Positions 36,086 through 45,521 of a stretch of DNA of 64,000 bases are shown piece after piece. How positions within the stretch are numbered: position 1 is the stretch's first letter; the number at the start of each line of letters is the position of its first letter. The DNA is from Akkermansia muciniphila (GTDB lineage: Bacteria > Verrucomicrobiota > Verrucomicrobiia > Verrucomicrobiales > Akkermansiaceae). A model generated the notes under the pieces. It was given only the letters and a program-made list of their open reading frames with translations. It ran no database searches and had not been told where the DNA came from. The stretch spans positions 17,363 through 81,362 of the forward strand of contig NZ_FXYA01000135.1 in NCBI RefSeq assembly GCF_900184965.1. Direction: 5' to 3'. Made by a program: the position numbers and the translations under genes.

Positions 36086-38299
36086 ATGCGTTTATTATTA
36101 ATGCTAAAGTGTTTATTGCCAGTCCTGCTGTGTTTTTCGGGAGCGGGTATGCTGCTTCATGCCCAGCCTTTGAATAAGAGCCGGATTGCCATTCTGGGCG
36201 ACAGTATTGCTTATGCGGGCCCATGGGCGAATGAGGTGGAAAACGCCTTGAAAGCCGATAAAAAGTTTGCGGCCTGCGAGATTGTCAACTTTGCCGTTCC
36301 CAGCGAGACGGTAGCCGGGTTGAGCGAGTATGGCCATGCGGGCGGCAGATTCCCCCGCCCATGCCTGCATGAGCGCCTTGACCGGGTTCTCAAGATGTAC
36401 CGCCCGCAACTGATTCTGGCATGCTACGGGATGAATGACGGCCTTATGCAGGCATTTGACAAGACGCGTTTTCAAGCGTACCAGGAAGGGAATATCCGCC
36501 TTAAAGAGGCTGCCGACGCGGCAAAAGCGGAGGTTGTCTTCATTACTCCTCCATTGTTCCGGGGGGATTCCGCTGAACAGGCTGAGTACGACGCCGTATT
36601 GGACAAGTATGCGGAATGGCTGGTTTCTAAAAGAAAAAATGGCTGGAAGGTCATTGATATCCGTCCCGGACTTCGGAAGCTCATTGCCAGTGAGAAGTCC
36701 GGAAATCCCGGGTTCAGGTATTCCGGTGACGGCGTGCACCCCGGCCCGGAAGGGCACCACATGATTGCCCGGGAGGTTATTGCCGGGCTGGTTCCGGAGC
36801 TCGGCCTTGATGCGGAAGTCGCGAAAAAAGAGAACCGCCCGACGCCGGAGACGATGAAAAAACATGAAGAAGCCCGAAACGCATGGCTGGTCAAAACAAA
36901 ACATGCGCGCCCGGAGATTCCGGGGTATGACCGGGAGATGGCCAGGCGCCAATTCCCTAAAACGGTTTCCTCCTGGAACGGTTTTCTGCGGGAGGAGTTT
37001 ACCATAGGAGGCCGCAGGGCATTCATCGTCTTTCCCGACAAGCCTGCTGCCCCAGGAAAAGAACAGTTGTGGATATGGCGCCCGCAATTTTTCGATTATA
37101 AGCCTGTCGCGGATCTTGAATTGGTGAAACGCGGTTACGCGGCGGTATTTATCAGCATGGAAGACCTTTACGGTTCTCCCAAGGCCATGGATGTTATGGA
37201 TCAATTTTACAAGTACCTGGTGGATGAACGCCAATTTTCCAGAAAACCGGTATTGATCGGACTGAGCCGTGGAGGCCTTTATGCGCTGAACTGGGCGGAA
37301 AAGAATCCTTTGTGCGTGGCTGGAGTTTATGTGGATGCCCCCGTCTGTGATTTCAAAAGCTGGCCGGCGGGCAGAGGCAAGGGTAAAGGTTCGCCGGATG
37401 ACTGGAACAAATGCCTGCGCGCTTATGGATTTAATGAACAGCAGGCTTTGTCCTATCAAGGTAATCCCGTGGACAATATGCGCGGCATGGCTAAAGCCGG
37501 AATTCCTTTGTTGTTCATTTCCCGGACGGAAGATGATGTAGTCCCGATTGAAGAGAATACGGATATTTTCGCCAAGCGTTACGCCAGGCTGGGAGGCCCC
37601 GTAAAAGTTGTCCGCCGTCCCGGCGGCCACCATCCGCACGGTTTTGACAACCCTGCCCATATTGTAGACTTTGTTCTTTCCGTTACCGGACAGCCTGTCC
37701 CCTTGCGCATTGCGTGCCTGGGAGACAGCAATACGTTCGGGGCGGGAGTGGCCGGAGCCAATAAGGATGTTTTACGCTGGAGCCATCTTCTGGAGCAAAA
37801 GCTGAAGAAGGAATTCAAACAGAAGGAAGTGGATGTGCTGAATTGTGGGATAAACGGGCGTACCCTTTTAACCAGGGGGGACCTTCCGTATATCAAAACA
37901 GGCGAGTACCGGAACGCGCTCGATTCTCATGCGCAGATTGCCATTATCGCTTTAGGCACCAATGACGCCAAACCGCAGAACAGGAAATTCCTGTCCGAGT
38001 TTAAGCAGAATTATTCCGACATCATCGCCAAACTGAGGGAAAACATGCCCGGCATTCAAATCTATTGCGCAATTCCTCTTCCCTCGTGGCAGTCTCCCAG
38101 CCAAATTGACAAGGAAACGGTGGAAACTAAGATCGTCCCTCTTGTGAAGCAGGTCGCGAGGGATAATCAATGTAAAACCATCGACTTCTTTACCCCTTTT
38201 CAGAATAAACCGGAACTTTTCCCCGATGGCGTTCATCCCGATGCCGATGGGCAGGTGATCATGGCTGATATTGCATTCCGGGAACTTCTGAAAAAATAA
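36086..38299 (+). CDS. Secreted three-domain hydrolase: SGNH - alpha/beta - SGNH
   Basis: The 737-residue protein has a signal peptide (LLLMLKCLLPVLLCFSGAGM, cleavage about 26). The first SGNH esterase domain has GDS with Ser40, GMNDG with Asn117, and DGVH with Asp215 and His218. The central alpha/beta-hydrolase domain has GLSRGG with Ser394, an Asp at 483-484 and His residues at 515-518. The second SGNH domain has GDSN with Ser548, GTNDA with Asn626, and DGVH with Asp714 and His717. All three catalytic sets look complete. Such enzymes often remove acetyl or other acyl esters from glycans; deacylation of host mucin sugars is inference. It lies 25 bp before a secreted glycosidase-like gene. 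Confidence 0.85.
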   Translation: MRLLLMLKCLLPVLLCFSGAGMLLHAQPLNKSRIAILGDSIAYAGPWANEVENALKADKKFAACEIVNFAVPSETVAGLSEYGHAGGRFPRPCLHERLDRVLKMYRPQLILACYGMNDGLMQAFDKTRFQAYQEGNIRLKEAADAAKAEVVFITPPLFRGDSAEQAEYDAVLDKYAEWLVSKRKNGWKVIDIRPGLRKLIASEKSGNPGFRYSGDGVHPGPEGHHMIAREVIAGLVPELGLDAEVAKKENRPTPETMKKHEEARNAWLVKTKHARPEIPGYDREMARRQFPKTVSSWNGFLREEFTIGGRRAFIVFPDKPAAPGKEQLWIWRPQFFDYKPVADLELVKRGYAAVFISMEDLYGSPKAMDVMDQFYKYLVDERQFSRKPVLIGLSRGGLYALNWAEKNPLCVAGVYVDAPVCDFKSWPAGRGKGKGSPDDWNKCLRAYGFNEQQALSYQGNPVDNMRGMAKAGIPLLFISRTEDDVVPIEENTDIFAKRYARLGGPVKVVRRPGGHHPHGFDNPAHIVDFVLSVTGQPVPLRIACLGDSNTFGAGVAGANKDVLRWSHLLEQKLKKEFKQKEVDVLNCGINGRTLLTRGDLPYIKTGEYRNALDSHAQIAIIALGTNDAKPQNRKFLSEFKQNYSDIIAKLRENMPGIQIYCAIPLPSWQSPSQIDKETVETKIVPLVKQVARDNQCKTIDFFTPFQNKPELFPDGVHPDADGQVIMADIAFRELLKK

Positions 38300-38324
38300 C
38301 CTTTAATTCAATAAACAAAAAATA

Positions 38325-39851
38325 ATGATGAACGCTAAACTATCGGCAATCACAGGTTCGGTTCTCCTGCTGTCAGCCCCGTTGCAGGGATTTTCCGCGA
38401 CAACCCATCCGGATTCCTGCATTAACCGGGATTGGAAAAAAGAGATTCCCCTTCCGGTGCATCCAAACCGGGAAATGGTGGATCTTTATCATAAGACATG
38501 GGAAATTGCGGCAGGCCGCGTCAGAAAAGGGCCGGAAGGCCTTCCCGCGTCCCCTTATATGGATGAGAATTGCTATGAAGATCAAATATGGATATGGGAT
38601 ACCTGTTTCATGGTGCTTTTCGCCAAGTATGCGCCCAGGTCATTTCCCGGAGTTGAGAGTTTGGATAACCTTTACAAGCCTGTTCACGAAAAAGCCGTTA
38701 CTCCACTTAAGGTCCATTTGGTGGACAATCCCCCGTTATTTGCGTGGGTGGAGAAAGAATATTTTGACTTCACCGGTGATAAGAACCGCCTGGATGATCT
38801 CTTGAATAAGAAGCAATATCTGCAAAAGCACTTCAACTGGTTTGCCCAGGCCAAATCAGGGGAACGGTTTGCGTGTTCTCCCCAGAACATCCACTTGAAT
38901 TCCATAGGAGATGACGGATTTACCTGGACGGGGGGAGCGAGCGGAATGGATAATACTCCCCGCGGGCGTGACGCCGGCGGCTATCGTAACGTTTTATGGG
39001 TGGATGCCATTTCCCAGCAGGCGCTCAGCGCCCGCTGCATTGCCGATATGGAGCAGGCTCTGGGCAATGCGGACGAAGCTAAGAAATGGAATATTGAATA
39101 TGAAGCGCTTAAGGACAAAATCAACCATCTTTACTGGGATAAGAAGGAGGGATTTTACTACGATGTAACCATCTCGGACAAACAGCCCTGCCGCGTTAAA
39201 ACCATTGCATCCTACTGGCCCCTTCTGGCTCAGGTCGCCTCCAGGGAACAGGCTCAAAGCATGGTCAGGCATTTGATGAATCCCGAAGAATTCGGAGGCA
39301 GTTATCCGACTCCTTCCCTGGCCCGTTCAGATAAGGATTATCATCATCAGACCGGGGATTATTGGAGAGGGGGAATTTGGCTGCCGACGACGTATATGAC
39401 CATTAAGGCTATTGAAAAGTATGGCTATCATGAAGAAGCCGACGCTATTGCCGAGAAGGTTATCAGCCAGCAGCTTGCCGCTTACAGGAACATAGAGCCG
39501 CATACCATCTGGGAGTGCTATAGCCCAAGCGGAAATGCTCCTTCCACGGAACACGGACGCCGTGTAAGACCGGAATTTTGCGGATGGTCAGCCCTGGGGC
39601 CGATTTCCCTGTTTATTGAAAATGTGCTGGGATTCAAGGAAGTGTCCGCAGCCAGAAAAGAAGTGCGGTGGAGGTTGAAAAAAAACAAGGGCCGCCATGG
39701 GATCAAAAATTTGAGATTTGGCGGCATTGCAACCGATATTGTTTTTGATGGGAAAGGCACGGTATCCGTCAGGTCGAATGCCTCTTACTCTTTAATCATT
39801 AATGACAGTAATTATTCAGTGAAGAAAGGGGATACTGAAATTCAACTGTAA
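38325..39851 (+). CDS. Secreted (alpha/alpha)6-barrel glycoside hydrolase (GH63/GH37-like)
   Basis: The 508 residues start with a signal peptide (SAITGSVLLLSAPLQGFSA, cleavage about 25). The body resembles the trehalase/GH63/MGH1-type barrel: YEDQIWIWDTCFMVLFAKYA, GGASGMDNTPRGR with Asp209 as a candidate general acid, YWRGGIWLPTTYM, HTIWECYSP with Glu397 as a candidate base, and RPEFCGWSALGP. A small beta domain ends the protein. Substrate is unknown; alpha-glucosides or mannosyl-type glycans are possible. It is probably co-transcribed with the upstream esterase, so the two may act on one acylated glycan. Confidence 0.82.
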   Translation: MMNAKLSAITGSVLLLSAPLQGFSATTHPDSCINRDWKKEIPLPVHPNREMVDLYHKTWEIAAGRVRKGPEGLPASPYMDENCYEDQIWIWDTCFMVLFAKYAPRSFPGVESLDNLYKPVHEKAVTPLKVHLVDNPPLFAWVEKEYFDFTGDKNRLDDLLNKKQYLQKHFNWFAQAKSGERFACSPQNIHLNSIGDDGFTWTGGASGMDNTPRGRDAGGYRNVLWVDAISQQALSARCIADMEQALGNADEAKKWNIEYEALKDKINHLYWDKKEGFYYDVTISDKQPCRVKTIASYWPLLAQVASREQAQSMVRHLMNPEEFGGSYPTPSLARSDKDYHHQTGDYWRGGIWLPTTYMTIKAIEKYGYHEEADAIAEKVISQQLAAYRNIEPHTIWECYSPSGNAPSTEHGRRVRPEFCGWSALGPISLFIENVLGFKEVSAARKEVRWRLKKNKGRHGIKNLRFGGIATDIVFDGKGTVSVRSNASYSLIINDSNYSVKKGDTEIQL

Positions 39852-39920
39852 GGGCTTTTCAGGAAGGTCAACAAGGGGGTGCCCCGGAATGTTACTGGAG
39901 AGGTAATGCTGCCTGCCGTT

Positions 39921-40775
39921 TTAACAAGGGGAACAAGCTTCCTCCATATGCTTTACGGAAATTTTCTGATAAAGGGTATGGGTCTGCCCGGGAGCAAGGG
40001 AAATGGAACGGGGCGCCGCATTCCCCGTTTCAATGCACAGGAATTTATTCCAGGATTCCGCGCCCAGGTCCGCCATGTTGCCGGCGCCCTGTTGTCCGGG
40101 ATTCCAGACGATGACGGAAGAGGCATGGTTCCGCTCCACCGTGATGGCACGGTTCAGCATGAGGTCTTCCAGTATTGTTTTTCCCGAATAGGAAGGGATG
40201 TCGTAAACGCGGTCCAGACACCCCAACGGCGCCAGCGGGCGTTCTCCGTGTTTCATGGGCTGGGCGGCTTCTTCCCGGAACGGGATGTCTTCCAGCCCGT
40301 GAACGCGGCATTTGGTCAGGTTGCCGACGGCAAAATAGTTGTGGAAGGCTTCCGTGAGTTTGCAGGGCTGCGTGCGCGCCGTGGTTTCCAGTTTCATGGT
40401 CAGCGCGCTGCCCAGTGTAAGGCGCAGGATGGCGGCGGGATAGGATTCCTCTTCCGGATAGAAAGCCAGGGAAAGCAGGACGTTGCCGCGCTTGTCCATT
40501 TCCTGGTGGTGGAGGCGCCATTCCGAAATGCGCGCTATGCCGTGGGACGGCGCGCCTTTCCGGGGGCCGAACCAGGGCCAGCAGACGGGAATTCCTCCGC
40601 GGATGGCTTTGCCGGGGACAAAGGCTGCATTGGGAGAAAGAAAGAGGCATTCCTCATGCCCTTCCGGCTTCCATGAGGTGAGGTGCGCTCCCTGAAGGCA
40701 CAGGGATGCCGTGCAGAGCGGTGTTGCCACGTCCAGGAAAGAAAGGCCCTGGGTTGTTGTGCGCCGGGAGATCAT
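39921..40775 (-). CDS. D-hexose-6-phosphate mutarotase / aldose 1-epimerase family
   Basis: A 284-residue YeaD-type protein, of the galactose-mutarotase superfamily, that interconverts anomers of hexose-6-phosphates. The family landmark AIRGGIPVCWPWFGP is present, with SHGIAR after it, EAFHNYFAVG in the middle and VERNHASSVIVWNPG later. It overlaps the pdxH stop by 4 bp and ends the five-gene minus-strand operon. Confidence 0.88.
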   Translation of the reverse strand: MISRRTTTQGLSFLDVATPLCTASLCLQGAHLTSWKPEGHEECLFLSPNAAFVPGKAIRGGIPVCWPWFGPRKGAPSHGIARISEWRLHHQEMDKRGNVLLSLAFYPEEESYPAAILRLTLGSALTMKLETTARTQPCKLTEAFHNYFAVGNLTKCRVHGLEDIPFREEAAQPMKHGERPLAPLGCLDRVYDIPSYSGKTILEDLMLNRAITVERNHASSVIVWNPGQQGAGNMADLGAESWNKFLCIETGNAAPRSISLAPGQTHTLYQKISVKHMEEACSPC

Positions 40776-41410
40776 GGCTGAAGGCGTTCAATGGTCCAGG
40801 AACCGTTTTCCTGAAGTTTGTACATGAAACGGTCATGCACGCGGCCGGGGCCGCCCTGCCAGAATTCAAAGGTGTCCGGGATGATTCGGTAGCCGCCCCA
40901 GAAGGAGGGCAGGGGAATTTCCCCCTTGGAGAATTTGTTTTTCAGCTCCATCAGCTTCATTTCCAACAGTTTTCTCCCGGAGATGACGGAGCTCTGGTGT
41001 GAAACCCACGCTCCAAGCTGGGATTCCTTGGGGCGGGTGAGGAAATATTTCAGGGATTCCGCGCGGGAAACTTTAACGGCTTTTCCGTAAATGATGATCT
41101 GGCGTTCCAGCATGACCCAGGGAAGCATCATGCAGACCTGCGGATTTTCTTCAATGTCACGGGCCTTGTGGCTGCCGTAGTTGGTGAAGAAAACAAAGCC
41201 CGTCCTGTCAAAATATTTGAGCAGCACGGTGCGCAGGGACGGTCTGCCCTGCGCATCCGCCGTGGCCAGGGAAAAAGCGTTGGGTTCCGGAATATCCGCT
41301 TTCAGGGCCTGTTCAAACCAGGTTTGAAATTGTTCAAAGGGATTTTCCGCCAGATCTTTTCTGTGCAGCTGGCCTTTGAGGTATTCTTCTCTGAAATTAG
41401 ACAGGTCCAT
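40772..41410 (-). CDS. pdxH: Pyridoxine/pyridoxamine 5'-phosphate oxidase
   Basis: FMN enzyme that oxidises PNP and PMP to pyridoxal phosphate. The 212-residue product contains the FMN-binding SLRTVLLKYFDRTGFVFFTN, then SHKARDIEENPQ, SVISGRKLLE, and the C-terminal PDTFEFWQGGPGRVHDRF followed by WTIERLQP, the typical ending. It sits between nadC and the mutarotase in a tight operon. Confidence 0.96.
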   Translation of the reverse strand: MDLSNFREEYLKGQLHRKDLAENPFEQFQTWFEQALKADIPEPNAFSLATADAQGRPSLRTVLLKYFDRTGFVFFTNYGSHKARDIEENPQVCMMLPWVMLERQIIIYGKAVKVSRAESLKYFLTRPKESQLGAWVSHQSSVISGRKLLEMKLMELKNKFSKGEIPLPSFWGGYRIIPDTFEFWQGGPGRVHDRFMYKLQENGSWTIERLQP

Positions 41411-41431
41411 GACGTAGGGAATGATGAGGGG

Positions 41432-42295
41432 TTATTCTACGCTGAAATCCAGCCCCAGATCCAGGGAGGGGGCGGAGTGGGTCACATAGCCTACGGAGAC
41501 AAAATCTACGCCGGATTCCGCAATGGCGGCTACCGTGTCCAGATGAACGCCTCCGCTGGCCTCCATCAGGGGGGTGGTGCGTTCTCCGCGCATGGCGACG
41601 GCCTGTTTCAGCATTTCCGGCGTCATATTGTCCAGAAGGATATGGTCCACGCCTTCCAGTTTAAGGAAGGTAGCCACCTGTTCCAGGGTGTCCGCTTCCA
41701 GCTGGATTTCCACGCCGGGCTTTTCCTTCCGCAGCCTGTTGATGCATTCCTGAAGGTGTCCCGTATTCCCGTCCGTCATCAGGTGGTTGTCTTTCACCAT
41801 GGCGCGGTCATAAAGGCCCATGCGGTGGTTGGTGCCTCCGCCATGAACGACGGCCGCTTTTTCCAGCAGACGGTAACCGGGGGTGGTTTTGCGGGTATCC
41901 AGAATGCGGGCGCTGGTGTGGGAAACGGCTTTCACGTATTGTCTGGTGAGCGTAGCTACTCCGGAAAGACGCTGGATGAAGTTAAGGGCGGTGCGTTCCG
42001 CCCCCAGGATGGAGCGGGCGGAGCCTTCAATGAGCATCACCACGGCGCCGGGCGCCACGGCTTCCCCGTCGTGCAGGTAAACTTCCACCTTCAGGGAGGG
42101 ATCCACCTTGCGGAAAACTTCCGCCGCGACATTGACGCCGGAAAGAACGCCTTTTTTCCGGGGAGTCAAAATAGCCCTGGCTGTCAGATGTTCCGGGACG
42201 AAATAGGTGGAAGTCACGTCGCCGGAGCCGAAGTCTTCGGCCAGCGCCAGATTGATCAGGGTTTCTACGTTGTCGGATACGGTTTCTGAGGACAT
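41432..42295 (-). CDS. nadC: Nicotinate-nucleotide pyrophosphorylase (carboxylating)
   Basis: NadC converts quinolinate and PRPP to nicotinate mononucleotide in NAD synthesis. The 287 residues show LAEDFGSGDVTS, AERTALNFIQRLSGVAT, RILDTRKTTPGYRLLEK, VHGGGTNHRMGLYDRAMVKD and VSVGYVTHSAPSLDLGL, all standard. It lies 15 bp after the prenyl synthase gene. Confidence 0.96.
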   Translation of the reverse strand: MSSETVSDNVETLINLALAEDFGSGDVTSTYFVPEHLTARAILTPRKKGVLSGVNVAAEVFRKVDPSLKVEVYLHDGEAVAPGAVVMLIEGSARSILGAERTALNFIQRLSGVATLTRQYVKAVSHTSARILDTRKTTPGYRLLEKAAVVHGGGTNHRMGLYDRAMVKDNHLMTDGNTGHLQECINRLRKEKPGVEIQLEADTLEQVATFLKLEGVDHILLDNMTPEMLKQAVAMRGERTTPLMEASGGVHLDTVAAIAESGVDFVSVGYVTHSAPSLDLGLDFSVE

Positions 42296-42310
42296 GAAAG
42301 AAGAAGCGGC

Positions 42311-43204
42311 TTAATATTCGCGGTTAAGAAGATAATTGGCCAGTTCCACCAGGCGGGCGCGGCGTTCTTCCGGGAAGATCATCAGGGCATCCAGAGCCGC
42401 TTGGGTGCGGCATTTGGCTTCGGAACGGGCGCCATCCAGGCCGATCAGGGACGGACAGGTGGATTTCCGGGAATTGACGTCCTTGCCGGCGGTCTTGCCG
42501 AGTTTTTCCGTGGACGCCGTCAGATCCAGAATGTCGTCAATCACCTGGAAAGCCAGTCCCAGGTTGTAACCGAAGTCCGTCAGAGCTTCCAACTGGGCTT
42601 CCGTGGCGTTTGCGGACATGCCGCCGAAGCGAAGGGCCGTGGTCAGCAGGGCGGCCGTCTTCCCTTCGTACACGGTGCGCACTTCCGGCTCGGAGAGCTG
42701 CTTGCGCTCTCCCTCCAAATCCAGAATCTGGCCTCCAATGAGCATGGTGCTGCCGCCGGTGGCTGCCAGTTCCCTTACGTAGTCCCTGACGGTATAGCGT
42801 TCCGTGTCGTCCACCTGGGCGATTACGGCAAAAGCTTCCGTCAGCAGAGCGTCTCCCGCCAGAATGGCGACGCCTTCTCCGAAAGCCTTGTGGCTGGTGG
42901 GCTTCCCGCGGCGCAAATCATCGTTGTCCATGGCTGGCAGGTCGTCATGGATGAGGGAGTACGTATGCATCATTTCCACGGCGCAGGCGGGAACCAGGGC
43001 GTCCACCGCCAGGCCTCCGCAGGCCTCCGCCGCCGCCAGGCAAAGGACGGGGCGCATTCTTTTCCCACCCGCAAATATGCTGTAGCGCATGGCTTTATGG
43101 ATGGTTTCGGGACTTTCGTCCTCTGCGGGCAACAGCCTGTCCAGCGCCGCGTCAATCAGGGCGCATTGTTCCGTGATGTAGTCGTTCAGAGATTGTTCAC
43201 ACAT
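42311..43204 (-). CDS. ispA: Polyprenyl (farnesyl/geranylgeranyl) diphosphate synthase
   Basis: A short-chain trans-prenyltransferase of 297 residues. Both Asp-rich motifs are present: DDLPAMDNDDLRRGKPT (first, DDxxxxD) and IDDILDLTA (second), with GGKRMRPVLCLAA before the first. It condenses IPP with allylic diphosphates, using precursors from the IspF pathway. Chain length cannot be fixed from the sequence; FPP or GGPP are both possible. Confidence 0.92.
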   Translation of the reverse strand: MCEQSLNDYITEQCALIDAALDRLLPAEDESPETIHKAMRYSIFAGGKRMRPVLCLAAAEACGGLAVDALVPACAVEMMHTYSLIHDDLPAMDNDDLRRGKPTSHKAFGEGVAILAGDALLTEAFAVIAQVDDTERYTVRDYVRELAATGGSTMLIGGQILDLEGERKQLSEPEVRTVYEGKTAALLTTALRFGGMSANATEAQLEALTDFGYNLGLAFQVIDDILDLTASTEKLGKTAGKDVNSRKSTCPSLIGLDGARSEAKCRTQAALDALMIFPEERRARLVELANYLLNREY

Positions 43205-43238
43205 GGCGTTATGGGATAGGTGCGGGGGAGGAAGCGGT

Positions 43239-44249
43239 TCAGCGGTTGACCAGCAATTCCGCGATTTGTACGGCGTTGAGGGCGGCTCCTTTCCGGACCT
43301 GGTCGCCCACGACCCAGAGGGTCAGGGCATTGTCGATCGCCATGTCCATGCGCATGCGCCCCACGTAGCAGGTGTCTCCGTTGGTGCTGTCCAGCGGGGT
43401 AGGCCACACGCCCTCCGCAGGGTTGTCCATCAGGGCGACTCCGGGTTTGCCTTTATAGGCGCTGCGGGCCGTTTCCACGTCCACGGGTTTTTCAAACTGG
43501 GCGGTAACGGCGATGGAATGGGAACGGTAAACGGGCACGCGTACGCAGGTGCATGTTACCTTGAGTTCGGGCAGGGAGAGAATTTTACGGCCTTCATTGA
43601 GCATTTTAAGCTCTTCCTTGGTATAGCCGTTTTCCGCAAAGGAGTCGATCTGGGGAAGAAGGTTGAAGGCTATCTGGTGAGGATAAACATTTTTCACTAC
43701 AGGGTGGCCGTCCACGACGGCGCGAACCTGGGCTTCCAGTTCCGCGATGCCGTGCTGGCCGCTGCCGGAAACCGCCTGGTAACTGGAGGCAATGACGGTT
43801 TTCAACCCGAAACGCTGATGCAGAGGGAAGAGGGCCATCAACGTGATGATGGTGGTGCAGTTCGGGTTGGCGATGATATTGCGGGGGTGGTTGAAAGCCG
43901 CTTCCGGGTTGATTTCCGGCACCACCAGGGGCACGTCCGGCTCCTGCCGGAAGGCGGAGGAATTATCAATGACCACGCAGCCCGCAGCAGCCGCGACAGG
44001 AGCGAATTTCAGGGAAATGCCTCCGCCTGCGCTGAACAGGGCGATGTCCACCCCATCAAAGGATTTTTCCGTCAATTCTTCCACAGTCAGCATTTTCCCG
44101 CGGAAAGCAACCTGTTTTCCGGCGGACCGGGCGGAGGCCAGAAGCTTCAGGGAACCTACGGGAAAATTGCGTGTTTCCAGGCAGGACAGGATTTCAACGC
44201 CCACCGCTCCGGTGGCGCCGACGATGGCAACATGGGGTGCTTGGTTCAT
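43239..44249 (-). CDS. asd: Aspartate-semialdehyde dehydrogenase
   Basis: Asd reduces aspartyl phosphate to the semialdehyde, feeding lysine, diaminopimelate, threonine and methionine synthesis. The 336 residues contain AIVGATGAVG (NADP site), NPNCTT with the nucleophile Cys131, SYQAVSGSGQHGIAEL and VPVYRSHSIAV with the catalytic His. It is the first gene of the asd-ispA-nadC-pdxH-mutarotase operon on the minus strand; intergenic gaps are all short (under 40 bp). Confidence 0.96.
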   Translation of the reverse strand: MNQAPHVAIVGATGAVGVEILSCLETRNFPVGSLKLLASARSAGKQVAFRGKMLTVEELTEKSFDGVDIALFSAGGGISLKFAPVAAAAGCVVIDNSSAFRQEPDVPLVVPEINPEAAFNHPRNIIANPNCTTIITLMALFPLHQRFGLKTVIASSYQAVSGSGQHGIAELEAQVRAVVDGHPVVKNVYPHQIAFNLLPQIDSFAENGYTKEELKMLNEGRKILSLPELKVTCTCVRVPVYRSHSIAVTAQFEKPVDVETARSAYKGKPGVALMDNPAEGVWPTPLDSTNGDTCYVGRMRMDMAIDNALTLWVVGDQVRKGAALNAVQIAELLVNR

Positions 44250-44348
44250 GATTGTTGTCAGAGAATGACGGATGTTTTCCGTCCGCCCTCATTATACGGC
44301 AGCCCGGTCATATGGCAATACGATTGCAAGCCTTCAGGCTTAAAAATG

Positions 44349-44383
44349 AAAAAACTGCCCGAGATTTTACACCTCGGACAGTT
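44349..44383 (-). terminator. Rho-independent terminator upstream of asd
   Basis: The minus-strand stem AACTGTCCGAG ... CTCGGGCAGTT (one mismatch) runs into TTTTTTC. It would stop transcription from the 44.7-45.4 kb gene before asd. Confidence 0.85.
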
Positions 44384-44730
44384 GTTGAAAAACGGGAAAG
44401 ATCGTGTTTTTTATTTCAGCGCTCAAGTCCAAGGACAAGTTCATATCTGTTTGACTCAGGCTGGAGGCGTGGTCGGCCAGTTGGCTGATTTGCCATTTTC
44501 CGTCTGGAAAACGATGTTAAGGGGCGCGAAGTTGACGCTAAATCTCCGCTGTTGATATCTTCTGGCCAGACAATGCAAGGTATTGTAGAAAATATCCTTT
44601 CTACAGTAGCGTCCCCCTTTATGTGACTTGTAGTTGCTATGGGGCATTTCAACGCCGCAACGCAACGCCGTAAACCTGAAGAGAATTAATCGGGAAGCGG
44701 TTTTTGAAGGAAAAGGGCGGTGCAAGACTG
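44384..44730. other. 347-bp intergenic region without a convincing gene
   Basis: I see only a hairpin TGTAGAAA ... TTTCTACA (44584-44605). Two open frames of 78 and 89 codons on the minus strand lack a start context, a recognisable domain and typical composition. The base composition is less GC-rich than the flanking genes. Confidence 0.4.
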
Positions 44731-45420
44731 CTATTTAACCCATTTTCCCGCGCCTTCCGGCAGCCTGCCGTCAGAGACGGGGCCGTAGCGGGTGGATTCC
44801 GTGTTGCCCCAGAGGGGGACGCCTATGATGCGCTTCCACCAGCGGGACATGCTGGCCCCCGTATAGCAGCCGAAGCTCCAGCAATCGGACTGCGGCGTGA
44901 AAATATCCCGCCGTATCCTGTTCAGGTCCGTCTCATGGATCCATTCCGTGGAAACGGCCATGATATTGTTGCCGTAATCCAGCATCCACGCATAGCAGTT
45001 GGAATGGCCGAAGTAGTAAAAGGATTCCACCTTGTCGCCGCGGAAGCGCGGGGAGGCATTCAGCGCCCGGATGGCCTGGTCGGCGCTGTCCGCCCAGACG
45101 AGCTTGATTTTGTACTTGGAAGCCAGGTCCGCAATCCAGCGGGTGTAAGGTTTGCCGTCTTCCTTCCCCCGGGTTGCGTAACCGGGGCGGTAAACAATCC
45201 AGGTGATTCTGGCGGCAGGGTCTTGCTGCTGGATCTGGGCGATGCGAATGGTGGAGGCCCTGACAAAGTTGGCCCACCAGTTGTCATGCCTGTCAGGCTG
45301 TATTCTCAGTCCTTCCCATTGCCTGAGCGCGGGGCCGCCGCACATGACGACGTGAACGGCCCGGGACAGTCCCGTGCCGCCCAGCAACAGGGCCAGAGCG
45401 AGAAAGAGGCGTGAAAGCAT
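44731..45420 (-). CDS. Secreted protein of unknown function with possible His/Cys dyad
   Basis: A 229-residue protein with a clear signal peptide (SRLFLALALLLGGTGLSRA, cleavage about 21). I do not recognise its family. Two hydrophobic strands end in conserved-looking polar residues: VESFYYFGHSN with His139 and DCWSFGCYTGAS with Cys185. A His after one strand and a Cys after the next, 46 residues apart, is the spacing seen in caspase-like (clan CD) peptidases, although the usual HG is HS here. That assignment is speculative. Stand-alone gene with its own terminator. Confidence 0.7.
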   Translation of the reverse strand: MLSRLFLALALLLGGTGLSRAVHVVMCGGPALRQWEGLRIQPDRHDNWWANFVRASTIRIAQIQQQDPAARITWIVYRPGYATRGKEDGKPYTRWIADLASKYKIKLVWADSADQAIRALNASPRFRGDKVESFYYFGHSNCYAWMLDYGNNIMAVSTEWIHETDLNRIRRDIFTPQSDCWSFGCYTGASMSRWWKRIIGVPLWGNTESTRYGPVSDGRLPEGAGKWVK

Positions 45421-45521
45421 GACCGCACCCTACCTTTGCTCCCCGTATCTGTCAATCCGGCGGAGCGTTTTTTACGGGAACAGACGCGCTTGGAAAACCA
45501 AGGGAGGATGTTCTTGCCTTC

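Noticed and set aside
44416..44725. 78- and 89-codon frames between asd and the secreted protein gene
   Set aside because: Overlapping frames with no SD, no recognisable domain and random-looking composition.
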